Positions 8,594 to 16,542 of a stretch of DNA of 64,000 bases are shown in pieces. This DNA is from Chitinophagaceae bacterium (GTDB lineage Bacteria > Bacteroidota > Bacteroidia > Chitinophagales > UBA10324), in assembly GCA_016704325.1 (NCBI GenBank), contig JADJAG010000007.1:62001-126000 (forward strand). Direction: 5' to 3'. Position 1 is the stretch's first letter, and each line of letters begins with the position of its first letter. The notes under the pieces are model-generated. The model was not told where the DNA came from. It saw only the letters and a list, made by a program, of their open reading frames with translations, and ran no database searches. Made by a program: the position numbers and the translations under genes.

Positions 8594-10654
8594 TTATTGA
8601 ATGATGACGGTAATAATGAGGTCAATTAGTTTGATTCCAATGAATGGAACAATGATTCCCCCTAATCCATATACAAACAGGTTTCTTCTGAGTAGTTTGG
8701 AAGCGCCGATGGGCCGGTAAGCAACGCCTTTCAAAGCAAGCGGTATCAACATCGGAATGATGATTGCATTAAAGATCACGGCAGAAAGAATTGCACTCTG
8801 CGGACTATAAAGATTCATTATGTTCAGTGCCTGCAGCGCAGGAATGGAAACGATGAACAATGCAGGAACAATTGCAAAGTACTTGGCCACATCATTTGCA
8901 ATACTGAAGGTAGTAAGTGTTCCCCTGGTCATTAACAGTTGCTTTCCGATTTCAACTACTTCAATCAGTTTCGTGGGATCGTTGTCTAGATCAACCATGT
9001 TGCCTGCTTCTTTGGCTGCTGCGGTTCCACTGTTCATTGCAACACCTACATCTGCCTGTGCAAGAGCGGGTGCATCGTTCGTGCCGTCACCCATCATAGC
9101 CACCAGTTTGCCGAGTTGTTGTTCCTTGCGGATATAAATCATCTTGTCCTCAGGTTTCGCTTCAGCGATAAAATCATCCACACCAGCTTTCTCTGCAATG
9201 TATTTTGCAGTAAGTGGATTATCACCTGTCACCATCACAGTTTTTACTCCCATCTTTCTCAGTCGTTCAAATCGCTCTTGTATTCCGGGTTTGATGATGT
9301 CCTGTAGTTCTATTACACCGATCACTTTTTCATTTTCAGTAACTACGAGCGGTGTGCCGCCATTGGAAGAAATTTCTCTCACACTGTCTTCCGTTTCTTT
9401 TGGAAATGTATTTCCTGCATCATTAGAAATCTTTTTGATTGCATCGAATGCGCCTTTTCGAATTCTTCTTCCGTCGGATAAATTTACACCGCTTGATCTT
9501 GTTTCAGCAGTGAATTTGATCATAGTGTCTACATGATGCATTGTGTCGGCAGACATCACGGCACCTTTTTGATTGGCGAGTTCCACAATGGATTTTCCTT
9601 CAGGTGTTTCATCAGCGAGGGATGCGATCAGGCAATTTTGGATGAAGAGAAAATCATCTACGCCATTTGCAGCAAAAAAATGGGTTGCCTTGCGATTTCC
9701 TATCGTGATGGTTCCTGTTTTGTCAAGAAGAATAGTATCGAGATCACCTGCCGTTTCAACTGCCTTACCTGATTTGGCAATCACATTCGCACGTAGCGCC
9801 CTGTCCATGCCGGCAATTCCGATAGCAGATAACAAACCGCCGATGGTAGTAGGAATGAGGCAAATGAATAGGGAGATGTATGCAGAGATTGGGATGTGCG
9901 CATTTGCATACAGAGAGAAGGGTTGCAATGTTGCGCATACAATGATGAAGATGAGCGTGAATCCTGCCAGCAGTATAGTGAGTGCAATTTCATTTGGTGT
10001 TTTCTGCCGAGTAGCATTCTCCACGAGTGCAATCATTTTGTCGAGAAAACTTTCGCCGGGCATCGTGGTAACTATCACCTTTATTTTGTCTGATAACACT
10101 TTTGTTCCGCCGGTGACAGAAGATTTATCTCCCCCTGATTCGCGTATTACCGGTGCGCTTTCACCGGTAATCGCACTCTCATCAATGGTGGCTATGCCTT
10201 CAATGATTTCTCCGTCAGACGGGATGATATCACCGGTTTCACAGATGAATACGTCATTCTTTTTCAACTCCAGCGACAAAATGTTTTGTACAGTAACTGC
10301 GAAGCCTGCTTTATTTTCAATCACCAGTTTTGCAGAAGTTTCTTCTCTTGTTTTACGCAGGGAATCTGCCTGTGCTTTGCCACGGGCCTCTGCAATTGCT
10401 TCCGCAAAATTTGCGAAGAGTACAGTAAGAAGCAGGATGATGAAAATCGAGAAGTTGTAGGTAAATGAGCCCTGCGATTTTTCTCCTGTTAATATCCAGA
10501 TGCAAACTGCCAGCATCACAACAGTTCCAACTTCAACAGTGAACATCACCGGATTGCGAAACAGAATTTTGGGGTTGAGCTTGATGAAAGATTGTCTCAA
10601 GGCTTCATTCAGCAACGCGCTCTGCAACAGCGGAGTTTTTCTTTGTCTTTTCAT
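8594..10654 (-). CDS. kdpB: K+-transporting ATPase subunit B (P-type ATPase)
   Basis: 686 residues, normal length. P-type ATPase landmarks in order: actuator motif TGES (in ESAITGESAPVI), phosphorylation motif DKTGTIT with the catalytic Asp in LDTILLDKTGT, nucleotide-binding KGAFDAI, and the hinge MVTGDNPLTAKYIA and GDGTNDAPALAQADVG. Seven membrane segments are expected: paired helices before and after the actuator domain and three at the C-terminus. It hydrolyses ATP to drive K+ import through KdpA. It lies 11 bases upstream of kdpC. The 58-base spacer from kdpA contains a short TTTTGTC tandem repeat. Confidence 0.97.
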   Translation of the reverse strand: MKRQRKTPLLQSALLNEALRQSFIKLNPKILFRNPVMFTVEVGTVVMLAVCIWILTGEKSQGSFTYNFSIFIILLLTVLFANFAEAIAEARGKAQADSLRKTREETSAKLVIENKAGFAVTVQNILSLELKKNDVFICETGDIIPSDGEIIEGIATIDESAITGESAPVIRESGGDKSSVTGGTKVLSDKIKVIVTTMPGESFLDKMIALVENATRQKTPNEIALTILLAGFTLIFIIVCATLQPFSLYANAHIPISAYISLFICLIPTTIGGLLSAIGIAGMDRALRANVIAKSGKAVETAGDLDTILLDKTGTITIGNRKATHFFAANGVDDFLFIQNCLIASLADETPEGKSIVELANQKGAVMSADTMHHVDTMIKFTAETRSSGVNLSDGRRIRKGAFDAIKKISNDAGNTFPKETEDSVREISSNGGTPLVVTENEKVIGVIELQDIIKPGIQERFERLRKMGVKTVMVTGDNPLTAKYIAEKAGVDDFIAEAKPEDKMIYIRKEQQLGKLVAMMGDGTNDAPALAQADVGVAMNSGTAAAKEAGNMVDLDNDPTKLIEVVEIGKQLLMTRGTLTTFSIANDVAKYFAIVPALFIVSIPALQALNIMNLYSPQSAILSAVIFNAIIIPMLIPLALKGVAYRPIGASKLLRRNLFVYGLGGIIVPFIGIKLIDLIITVIIQ

Positions 10655-10712
10655 TTTATCTTTTGTCTTTTGTCTTTTGTCAATAATCCTATGACTTAAT
10701 TCCTTTCTCTCA

Positions 10713-12407
10713 TTAACTCATACTAAAATATTCCGCAATCGGTCCCAATGCCAATGCTATAAAAAATGAAAGGGCAGCTAAAATGATGATCACCGCAAAT
10801 ACCATGATGCCGAAAGTGCCGGTATCTGTTCTCAGCGTGCCGGCACTTTCAGGAATGTATTTTTTCTTCGCAAGTATTCCTGCAATGGCTACCGGACCAA
10901 TGATTGGGATGAAACGGGAAAGCAGCATCACCACGCCACAACTAATATTCCACCATGGGGTATTATCAGCCAACCCTTCAAAGCCGCTACCGTTGTTTGC
11001 CGAGGAGGAAGTGTATTCATACAGCATTTCGGAGAAGCCATGATGCCCCGGATTGTTGAGCCAGGGTAAATCAGGGTTCAGATAAATAAGATAAGAGGCA
11101 AGCGCTGTAAAAATCAGAATGAGAAAGGGGTGAAGCAGGAAAATGAGCATCGCGATTTTTATCTCCTTAGCTTCAACTTTTTTGCCGAGCAATTCAGGAG
11201 TGCGACCTACCATTAATCCTGCTATGAATACGGCGATGATGATAAAAATGAAAAAGTTCAGGAATCCAACGCCAACACCACCATAGAGTGCATTGATTTG
11301 CATACCCAGCATGGTGAACATGCCGCTCAAAGGAGTCAAGCTATCGTGCATAGCGTTCACCGATCCATTAGAGGTGACGGTAGTTGTGATGGCCCAGAAG
11401 GCAGATGCTGCCGGTCCAAATCGAACTTCTTTCCCTTCCATGCTCCCAAGATTTTGTGTAACACCCAAATTGGCAAGCATAGGATTGCCATTCATCTCGA
11501 GGTAAATCGTGGGAATCAATAAGCACAAATAGCCAACTGTCATTACCCCATAGATCATCCAGGCTAATTTCTTCTTCCTGAGATAGAAGCCCAATGCGAA
11601 TACCAATGCGATGGGAACCAGGTTAATGCTGACGTTCTCAATGATATTTGTCAGATAGTTAGGATTCTCAAACGGTACTGAAGAATTTGCTCCGAAGAAA
11701 CCTCCTCCATTTGTTCCAATTTGCTTTATCGCAACCATAGCGGCAGCAGGACCGCGGGAAACATGCATGGTATCACCCTGCATGGAAATCACTTGATCTT
11801 TACCGAGAAAGGTCATCGGTGTTCCATTGAACATAATAGTAATGGCAACAATTACCGACAGTGGTAATAGAATCCTGGTGCACGATTTTAGAAAGTAGTT
11901 GTAAAAGTTACCAAGCTGTTCGGTACTTCTTGCTTTCAAGGCATTGAAAACCACTGCAGCAGCAGCGATACCTGCGCCGGCACTGATAAATTGAAATAGC
12001 TGAAGCATCAGCTGCCCGAAATACGACATTCCGGTTTCCCCTGAATAATGCTGAAGATTGGTATTTGAAACAAAGCTGACTGTTGTATTGAAAGCAAGAT
12101 CAGGAGTCATAGATGGATTGCCATCAGGATTCAGCGGAAGCCATCCCTGGTTCATCAGAATAATCATTCCAAGAAGAAACCAGACGGCATTGAGGGTGAG
12201 CAACGCCACCATGTGTTCCTTCCAGTTCATCTCTTTCTGGGAATCTAATCTGCTTATTCGAAAAAGGAATTTTTCGATCGGATTAAAAACCGGGTCGAGG
12301 ATTGTTCTTTGACCTTCAAAAATATTTGCTATGTATTTGCCAAGCGGGTATGCAAACAGTATGGTTAGCACAAACATTAAAATGATTCCGTTGATTTCCG
12401 TGTTCAT
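10713..12407 (-). CDS. kdpA: K+-transporting ATPase subunit A (K+ channel-like subunit)
   Basis: 564 residues of very hydrophobic sequence with about ten membrane segments. KdpA signatures are present: SFVSNTNLQHYSGE, QIGTNGGGFFGANS (selectivity filter loop), TTVTSNGSVNAMHDSLTP and SSSANNGSGFEGL. The four pseudo-repeats form the K+-selective pore, as in Trk/KtrB transporters. It is preceded by kdpF, whose stop lies 3 bases upstream of the ATG, and followed by kdpB. A 45-base fragment of its 5' end reappears at 16495-16539 in the duplicated segment. Confidence 0.97.
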   Translation of the reverse strand: MNTEINGIILMFVLTILFAYPLGKYIANIFEGQRTILDPVFNPIEKFLFRISRLDSQKEMNWKEHMVALLTLNAVWFLLGMIILMNQGWLPLNPDGNPSMTPDLAFNTTVSFVSNTNLQHYSGETGMSYFGQLMLQLFQFISAGAGIAAAAVVFNALKARSTEQLGNFYNYFLKSCTRILLPLSVIVAITIMFNGTPMTFLGKDQVISMQGDTMHVSRGPAAAMVAIKQIGTNGGGFFGANSSVPFENPNYLTNIIENVSINLVPIALVFALGFYLRKKKLAWMIYGVMTVGYLCLLIPTIYLEMNGNPMLANLGVTQNLGSMEGKEVRFGPAASAFWAITTTVTSNGSVNAMHDSLTPLSGMFTMLGMQINALYGGVGVGFLNFFIFIIIAVFIAGLMVGRTPELLGKKVEAKEIKIAMLIFLLHPFLILIFTALASYLIYLNPDLPWLNNPGHHGFSEMLYEYTSSSANNGSGFEGLADNTPWWNISCGVVMLLSRFIPIIGPVAIAGILAKKKYIPESAGTLRTDTGTFGIMVFAVIIILAALSFFIALALGPIAEYFSMS

Positions 12408-12410
12408 AGG

Positions 12411-12488
12411 TTAGAATTTTTCGGGTTTCAGCAATACATAGCCCATGTAACAAAACATGAGAAATGAAATGATGAGGAGTGCTATCAT
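12411..12488 (-). CDS. kdpF: K+-transporting ATPase subunit F
   Basis: 25-codon gene. The product is a single hydrophobic helix opening MIALLIISFLMFCYMGY and ending KPEKF, matching the expected size and the YxxLxxPEKF-type tail of KdpF. Its stop lies 3 bases before the kdpA ATG. KdpF stabilises the KdpABC complex in the inner membrane. A second copy at 16543-16620 differs by one residue (M to L). Confidence 0.88.
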   Translation of the reverse strand: MIALLIISFLMFCYMGYVLLKPEKF

Positions 12489-12527
12489 GATAAAGAATTT
12501 TTTTTGTTCAATATTTCGACCGTTTGG

Positions 12528-12662
12528 TTAATTCCGTTTAATCAAGAATCTTTTAAACTTCCTTTTCCCATGGTTATTCATTGCCTTATTTAGAAAAACA
12601 TAGATAGCACTGAAAGCAGCTATGAAAGCAAATACGATCAAGAAAGCTATTATGATCTGCAT
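12528..12662 (-). CDS. Small single-helix membrane protein upstream of kdpF
   Basis: 44 codons, ATG at 12662. The product is an N-terminal hydrophobic helix (MQIIIAFLIVFAFIAAF onward) followed by a strongly basic tail (KRKFKRFLIKRN). It sits 39 bases upstream of kdpF on the same strand, in the putative kdp leader. I do not recognise a family. The ORF is intact in the second copy at 16660-16794, where only two substitutions (N to D, G to R) are seen, so the frame is maintained although nearby genes in that copy are broken. It may be a small accessory peptide of the Kdp complex (inference). Confidence 0.5.
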   Translation of the reverse strand: MQIIIAFLIVFAFIAAFSAIYVFLNKAMNNHGKRKFKRFLIKRN

Positions 12663-12796
12663 GTGAAATGGTGTTTCTATTATTGATTATTTAAAGTGCA
12701 TTCAATTTTTTTCGAAAAAGTAAAGGCGTTTTTGAAACAGGACGAAATACTAACAAGTAGCGACAAACAGCATGATTGTTATCATGACGATCGTTT

Positions 12797-12916
12797 TTAG
12801 TAGACGTGTATCAGCAACCAGTAAGAGAAAGTAGTTACCAGGATTGCAAGGATTCCTATCAGCGTTCCAATCAGTATTTCATTCCATATTTTTCCTGATT
12901 TTTTCATGAGTTGCAT
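12797..12916 (-). CDS. Small single-helix membrane protein, first ORF of the kdp leader
   Basis: 39 codons from the ATG at 12916; an in-frame ATG at 12949 would add 11 residues. The product has a basic start (MQLMKKSGKIWNE), one hydrophobic helix (ILIGTLIGILAILVTTF) and a short tail ending LLIHVY. It is on the same strand as kdp. No family is recognised. It is intact in the duplicated copy (16929-17048). It could be a short regulatory or structural membrane peptide of the operon, or a leader peptide. Confidence 0.45.
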   Translation of the reverse strand: MQLMKKSGKIWNEILIGTLIGILAILVTTFSYWLLIHVY

Positions 12917-13055
12917 TGTTTTATGTTTGTTAAACTGTCCTTTAATCATTCAGGAACTTGTATTGACTAAATGCGTTCCGAGAAAGGAAGAAAATGGAAA
13001 CTCAGGCAGAATGAATTGTTTTAGAGTGAGTTAGAATATGTCTTGGTTATAGACC

Positions 13056-13086
13056 AGGTTGATATAGAAGCATAATCCCTTCCGAA
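13056..13086 (-). promoter_or_regulatory. Possible sigma-54 (-24/-12) promoter of the kdp leader
   Basis: On the minus strand GG at 13083-13082 and GC at 13071-13070 are 10 bases apart, in TCGGAAGGGATTATGCT, approaching the TGGCACG-N4-TTGC pattern. It faces the small ORFs and kdpF, and a sigma-54 activator gene lies upstream. The -12 side reads ATGC instead of TTGC, so the match is only fair. The element is identical in the duplicated copy (about 17203-17225). Confidence 0.3.
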
Positions 13087-13104
13087 TTGGAAGGGTGCTT
13101 TTTC
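13077..13104 (+). terminator. Hairpin plus T-run in the region upstream of kdp
   Basis: CCCTTCC (13077-13083) pairs with GGAAGGG (13089-13095) around a 5-base loop. It is followed on the plus strand by TGCTTTTTC, the form of a rho-independent terminator facing plus. No plus-strand gene precedes it, and it overlaps the possible sigma-54 element, so it may be a regulatory hairpin or operator rather than a terminator. The rest of the 342-base gap 12917-13258 holds no gene that I can support. Confidence 0.35.
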
Positions 13105-13225
13105 ATTTTGGTGATAGCACGATGGTTTTTGTCATGTATTTCTGATATTAGATGATATGATGCAAGACGATCTGATACAAGTTGATGTGATGTACAACGA
13201 CGGGAAGCACTACGACGAGAGGTAC

Positions 13226-13251
13226 AACGACGCGATGATTCGCGTCGGTAC
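13226..13251. repeat. REP-like palindrome, 3' side of transposase gene
   Basis: GACGCGATGATTCGCGTC within CAACGACGCGATGATTCGCG is a palindrome with a central ATGATT spacer, 8 bases past the transposase stop. It is followed by GGTAC, as in the other units. Imperfect ACGACG words precede it. Confidence 0.65.
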
Positions 13252-13258
13252 GATGCTG

Positions 13259-13810
13259 CTATTGGGAAAATTTATCTTCATTCCATTTTTTAACATTCAT
13301 GCTGATGTAATTTTCTATGCGCAGTAGTTCTTCTTGGTTCCTGATAATGTGCTCATGAAATTTTGGCTGCCAAATCTTTGCGGTATTTCCACGTTTGCGT
13401 TCCCGGGTTGTTACAGCTGACTTAAAACCACGAATCACGGAACCGAGGTTTTCTTTTTGCGGGCCAAAGGAGTTTTTAAAACCGGTAAGTTGAATTTTTG
13501 AGAAGATGACTTCTGAGACTAATTGAAGTGGCTCTTTGCTGTGTTTATGAATAAAAATGATTCCATGAATATGATTCGGCATCACAGTAAACTTGCCCAA
13601 GGTGATATATTCTCGAATGGTAGCAGTTTTAAGCCATTCCGCTTCAATGGATTTCCCCAACTCGCTCAGGTGCATGATTTCATTCTTAATGGTTCCAAAA
13701 ATGCAACGGCGATTGTAACTACAAATAGTTATGAAATAGGCACCATCGGATCCATAGTCGTAGCCTTTTAACCGGACCGTTTGCCGGCGATATTTCTCGT
13801 AATGTGACAT
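13259..13810 (-). CDS. REP-associated tyrosine transposase (RAYT, Y1_Tnp superfamily)
   Basis: 183 residues, near full family length. It opens MSHYEKYRRQTVRLKGYDY and has YFITICSYNRRCIFG and the HUH motif in VMPNHIHGIIF (about residue 80). The C-terminal helix carries the family pattern FHEHIIRNQEELLRIENYI. The catalytic Tyr probably lies in that C-terminal helix. Family knowledge: RAYTs are domesticated single-strand transposases that process REP palindromes. Palindromic units lie on both sides here (13226-13251 and 13974-14119). A frame-broken second copy is at 17392-17940. The gene sits between the sigma-54 regulator and the kdp leader on the same strand. Confidence 0.92.
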   Translation of the reverse strand: MSHYEKYRRQTVRLKGYDYGSDGAYFITICSYNRRCIFGTIKNEIMHLSELGKSIEAEWLKTATIREYITLGKFTVMPNHIHGIIFIHKHSKEPLQLVSEVIFSKIQLTGFKNSFGPQKENLGSVIRGFKSAVTTRERKRGNTAKIWQPKFHEHIIRNQEELLRIENYISMNVKKWNEDKFSQ

Positions 13811-13973
13811 GCCATAAGATTTAGCAGATAGTGATAATAATATTGATAATGATAGTGTGAAGATTAATGATGATTCAAATTGTTACATAGTTGGATTGGT
13901 TATTTGTTCACAAGATATAATATAATTCATAATGTTTCTGTCCGCGATTTCAATTCCCCGCCAGGCATGTGGT

Positions 13974-14119
13974 GTGGCGACGCTGGTTGGTACTGTATTG
14001 TTTCAAATACTGCATCAATGCACCTCATGTGGCGACGCGATGCATCGCGTCGGTACTGTAGAGTATCAAATACCTGCATGCATGGCATCTCATGTGGCGA
14101 CGCGATGCATCGCGTCGTT
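13974..14119. repeat. REP cluster: three units of about 64 bp
   Basis: Units at 13974-13992, 14029-14056 and 14093-14119 share GTGGCGACGCGATGCATCG (palindrome CGCGATGCATCGCG) and are spaced about 64 bases apart with a similar linker (TACTGTA...TCAAATAC). The first unit has lost about 10 bases of the palindrome; in the second genomic copy (18104-18131) it is complete. The last unit abuts the stop codon of the sigma-54 regulator and could end its transcript. Confidence 0.8.
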
Positions 14120-15458
14120 ACAATCTATATTCTTCTATCTTTCTGTAAAGTGTGGTCAATCCAATATTCATTAGTCTGGCAGCCTCTGTTTTATTTCCTT
14201 TTGTGTGGGCCAGTACTTTTTGTATATGCAATTTTTCCATTATTGCCCAGTCAAATGGCGAAGCAGGAGCGGGGTATGATGAAGTATTTTGTAATTCGAT
14301 AGGAAGATCATGGATCGTCAACTCTTCATTATAGCAGAGTATCACTGCACGTTCAATGATGTTTTTAAGTTCGCGCACATTTCCTTTCCAGGAATAGGAT
14401 TGTAGTGAATTCAAAAAATCAGCATTTATTTTTGGAACCGCTTTGTTCATCTTTGCTGCGAAAAGCCCGAGAAAATAGTTTGCTAGCGGAACGATGTCTT
14501 TCGCCCTTTCTCTAAGCGAAGGAAGCTGAATCTGAAATACAGCAAGGCGATAATATAAGTCGCTTCGGAAATGTCCGGTATCCATTTCTTTTTTAAGGTC
14601 CCGGTTGGTTGCAGCTATTACCCGTACGTTTATGCGGGTAGCTTTTGATTCACCTACTTTGATAAATTCATTGGTTTCGAGCACGCGCAGGAGCTTTGCC
14701 TGTAACGCTACATTCATTTCACTGATCTCATCAAGAAAAATGGTGCCTCCATTTGCCTCTTCAAACAATCCCTTCGTATCTTTAATAGCTCCGGTAAAGG
14801 CACCTGCTTTATGACCAAAAAGCTCGCTTTCCAATATATCTTTTCCAAGTGCTGCACAATTCACCGCGACAAAATTATTATTACGCCTGGCACTGCCATA
14901 GTGGATAGCCTGTGCAAAAACTTCCTTGCCTGTTCCCGTTTCACCCAACAACAAAACTGTTGCATCGGTTGCGGCTACTTTTTTTGCAAGTGCCACAGCT
15001 TCAACAATTTGTTTAGATGTGCCTAAAATGTTTTCAAACCGATACTGTGTACCGATTTTTTTCTCTAATTGATGTATGCGTTGCTGAAGTTGCGCTTTCT
15101 CTGCTGCCCTTGTCAACAAGGGAATAATGCGGTCGTTATCGTCGCCTTTTGTGATATAATCAAAAGCACCTTGCTTAATGGCCTGCACGCCGTCAGCAAT
15201 AGTACCATGAGCGGTGAGTACAAGAACTTCAGTAAAAGGATAAAGGGATTTTATTTTTTGAGTCAGTTCAATGCCATTGCCATCAGGCAATTTAACATCG
15301 CAGATCACGACAGCAAATTCATCGGATTCCAATTTTTTCAGACCGGATTTATAGGAAGCAGCTTCAGTAACTGTATAGCCTTCCAATGAAACAATGCGTG
15401 CAAGCAGACCGCGAAGTTTGTCTTCATCATCAATAATCAGGATGTTACCGTTTGACAT
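14118..15458 (-). CDS. Sigma-54-dependent NtrC-family response regulator (likely kdp regulator)
   Basis: 446 residues from the ATG at 15458; a TTG 15 bases earlier is open but less likely. The receiver domain (about 4-120) has DDED at 10-13 and phosphoacceptor Asp54 in ICDVKLPDG. The AAA+ domain has Walker A GETGTGKE (172-179), the sigma-54 contact loop GAFTGA (219-224), Walker B GGTIFLDEI and SDLYYRLAVFQIQLPSLRER. A C-terminal Fis-type HTH follows (KTEAARLMNIGLTTLYRKI). It is on the same strand as, and upstream of, kdp. As no KdpE is present, it is the best candidate partner of the kinase at 4068-5759 (inference). A broken paralogue or copy is at 18257-19597. Confidence 0.94.
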   Translation of the reverse strand: MSNGNILIIDDEDKLRGLLARIVSLEGYTVTEAASYKSGLKKLESDEFAVVICDVKLPDGNGIELTQKIKSLYPFTEVLVLTAHGTIADGVQAIKQGAFDYITKGDDNDRIIPLLTRAAEKAQLQQRIHQLEKKIGTQYRFENILGTSKQIVEAVALAKKVAATDATVLLLGETGTGKEVFAQAIHYGSARRNNNFVAVNCAALGKDILESELFGHKAGAFTGAIKDTKGLFEEANGGTIFLDEISEMNVALQAKLLRVLETNEFIKVGESKATRINVRVIAATNRDLKKEMDTGHFRSDLYYRLAVFQIQLPSLRERAKDIVPLANYFLGLFAAKMNKAVPKINADFLNSLQSYSWKGNVRELKNIIERAVILCYNEELTIHDLPIELQNTSSYPAPASPFDWAIMEKLHIQKVLAHTKGNKTEAARLMNIGLTTLYRKIEEYRL

Positions 15459-15682
15459 ACTGCGTAGATACAAACTAAATTGTAAAAATCGGCTAATGAA
15501 AGCATTTCTTTAAGGGAAATTGAGCTCCGGATAAAGTGAACCGGCACTGAGATAATTGCATTCAAACGTCTGTTCTACGGAAAGACAACAGTTACTCCAA
15601 AGGAAATTACACCAGGATCAGATTAGCGAATTATGTTGATATGATATTGCTACCTGATAAGTAGCATAGCGCAATAAAGGTG

Positions 15683-15766
15683 CGGAGAGAAAGGGATTCG
15701 AACCCTGGTCCCGTGAAGGACAACGGTTTTCAAGACCGCCGCATTAGACCGCTCTGCCATCTCTCC
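15683..15766 (-). tRNA. tRNA-Ser(UGA)
   Basis: Read on the minus strand: acceptor GGAGAGA pairs with TCTCTCC, and the discriminator is G. The anticodon arm CGGTCTTGAAAACCG gives anticodon TGA. A long variable arm (TTGTCCTTCACGGGACC) and T loop TTCGAAT follow. The T stem has one G less than the copy at 19887-19971, leaving a 4-bp stem with one mismatch, so this copy may carry a one-base deletion. CCA is not encoded. Confidence 0.9.
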
Positions 15767-15802
15767 GGGGTCAAAGATAGTCGAGCATTTCCGGAAATCA
15801 AA

Positions 15803-16040
15803 TTATACATTGATTTCGAGCCAATTATATCCATCAATTGATTTGAAGAATTGTTCCCGCTTGTATGCGGTGGATCTATCTGGATATGCTTCAGAGTAGT
15901 GCAATACAAAAGGTCTTCTTGCTTTTTGTTGATCTTACTTTGCCGGAATTATGACTTTTGAGTCTAGCTGTGAGGTCATTAGTATGACCATAATAATATT
16001 TAAAGTCTTTAGAGCTTTTCAGAATATAAGTAAAATACAT
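15803..16040 (-). pseudogene. GIY-YIG endonuclease-like gene, copy 1 (frameshifted)
   Basis: From the ATG at 16040 the frame reads MYFTYILKSSKDFKYYYGH, then TNDLTARLKSHNSGKVRSTK, the N-terminal half of a UPF0213-type GIY-YIG domain. It then shifts near 15917, where an extra T is present compared with copy 2 (CTTCTTGC versus CTTCTGC), and stops at 15891. The remaining coding sense (FVLHYSEAYPDRSTAYKREQ and an ending NWLEINV) continues in another frame to 15803. An intact product would be about 80 residues. It lies directly behind the tRNA-Ser and is duplicated at 16231-16471. Confidence 0.7.
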
Positions 16041-16082
16041 AGTCAGATACACCGCACGGCTGCTCAGCAAATACATGACAGG

Positions 16083-16199
16083 TGGATTCTAGTCCCTAAT
16101 CCGCCAAAGGACAACAGTTTTTACCTTAGGAATCCATTTAGGAAAAGACCGCCGCATTAGATCACTCTGCTCCGAAGGAGTCCTGCGGACCATCTCTCC
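16083..16199 (-). pseudogene. Broken tRNA-Ser copy with two inserted segments
   Basis: The 5' acceptor/D-arm half (CCATCTCTCC...CTCTG and GACCGCCGCATTAGA on the plus strand) matches tRNA-Ser. It is interrupted by a 20-base insert (TCCGAAGGAGTCCTGCGGA, itself nearly palindromic) in the D arm and by about 22 bases in the anticodon arm. The T arm and 3' acceptor are replaced by unrelated sequence. It marks the boundary between the two GIY-YIG copies, so the tRNA plus GIY-YIG block was tandemly duplicated. It cannot fold as a tRNA. Confidence 0.7.
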
Positions 16200-16230
16200 G
16201 GGGTCAAAGATAGTCGAGCATTTCCGGAAA

Positions 16231-16471
16231 TCAAATTATACATTGATTTCGGAGCCAATTATATCCATCAATTGATTTGAAGAATTGTTCCCGCTTGTAT
16301 GCGGTGGATCTATCTGGATATGCTTCAGAGTAGTGCAATACAAAAGGTCTTCTGCTTTTTGTTGATCTTACTTTGCCGGAATTATGACTTTTGAGTCTAG
16401 CTGTGAGGTCATTAGTATGACCATACACATTTAAAGTCTTTAGAGCTTTTCAGAATATAAGTAAAATACAT
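16231..16471 (-). pseudogene. GIY-YIG endonuclease-like gene, copy 2 (frameshifted at a different site)
   Basis: The start region (ATG at 16471) is the same as in copy 1, but the YYYGH codons are hit by a two-base loss near 16425. The frame reopens as MYGHTNDLTARLKSHNSGK and runs through STAYKREQFFKSIDGYNWL to 16231. One extra G near 16250 changes the last residues relative to copy 1. Thus each copy is broken where the other is intact. The product family is the small GIY-YIG (UPF0213) nuclease-like proteins, of unknown role. Confidence 0.7.
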
Positions 16472-16494
16472 AGTCAGATACACCGCAATGGCTG

Positions 16495-16539
16495 GTTAGC
16501 ACAAACATTAAAATGATTCCGTTGATTTCCCGTGTTCAT
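16495..16539 (-). pseudogene. 5' fragment of kdpA at duplication junction
   Basis: 45 bases equal to the first codons of kdpA (with one extra C near 16530) abut GIY-YIG upstream sequence at about 16494. This is the breakpoint of the second copy of the kdp leader. No further kdpA sequence follows. Confidence 0.8.
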
Positions 16540-16542
16540 AGG

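Noticed and set aside
9573..10460. Long plus-strand ORF of 295 codons inside kdpB
   Set aside because: Antisense shadow of the well-conserved kdpB frame; low-complexity Ser-rich translation.
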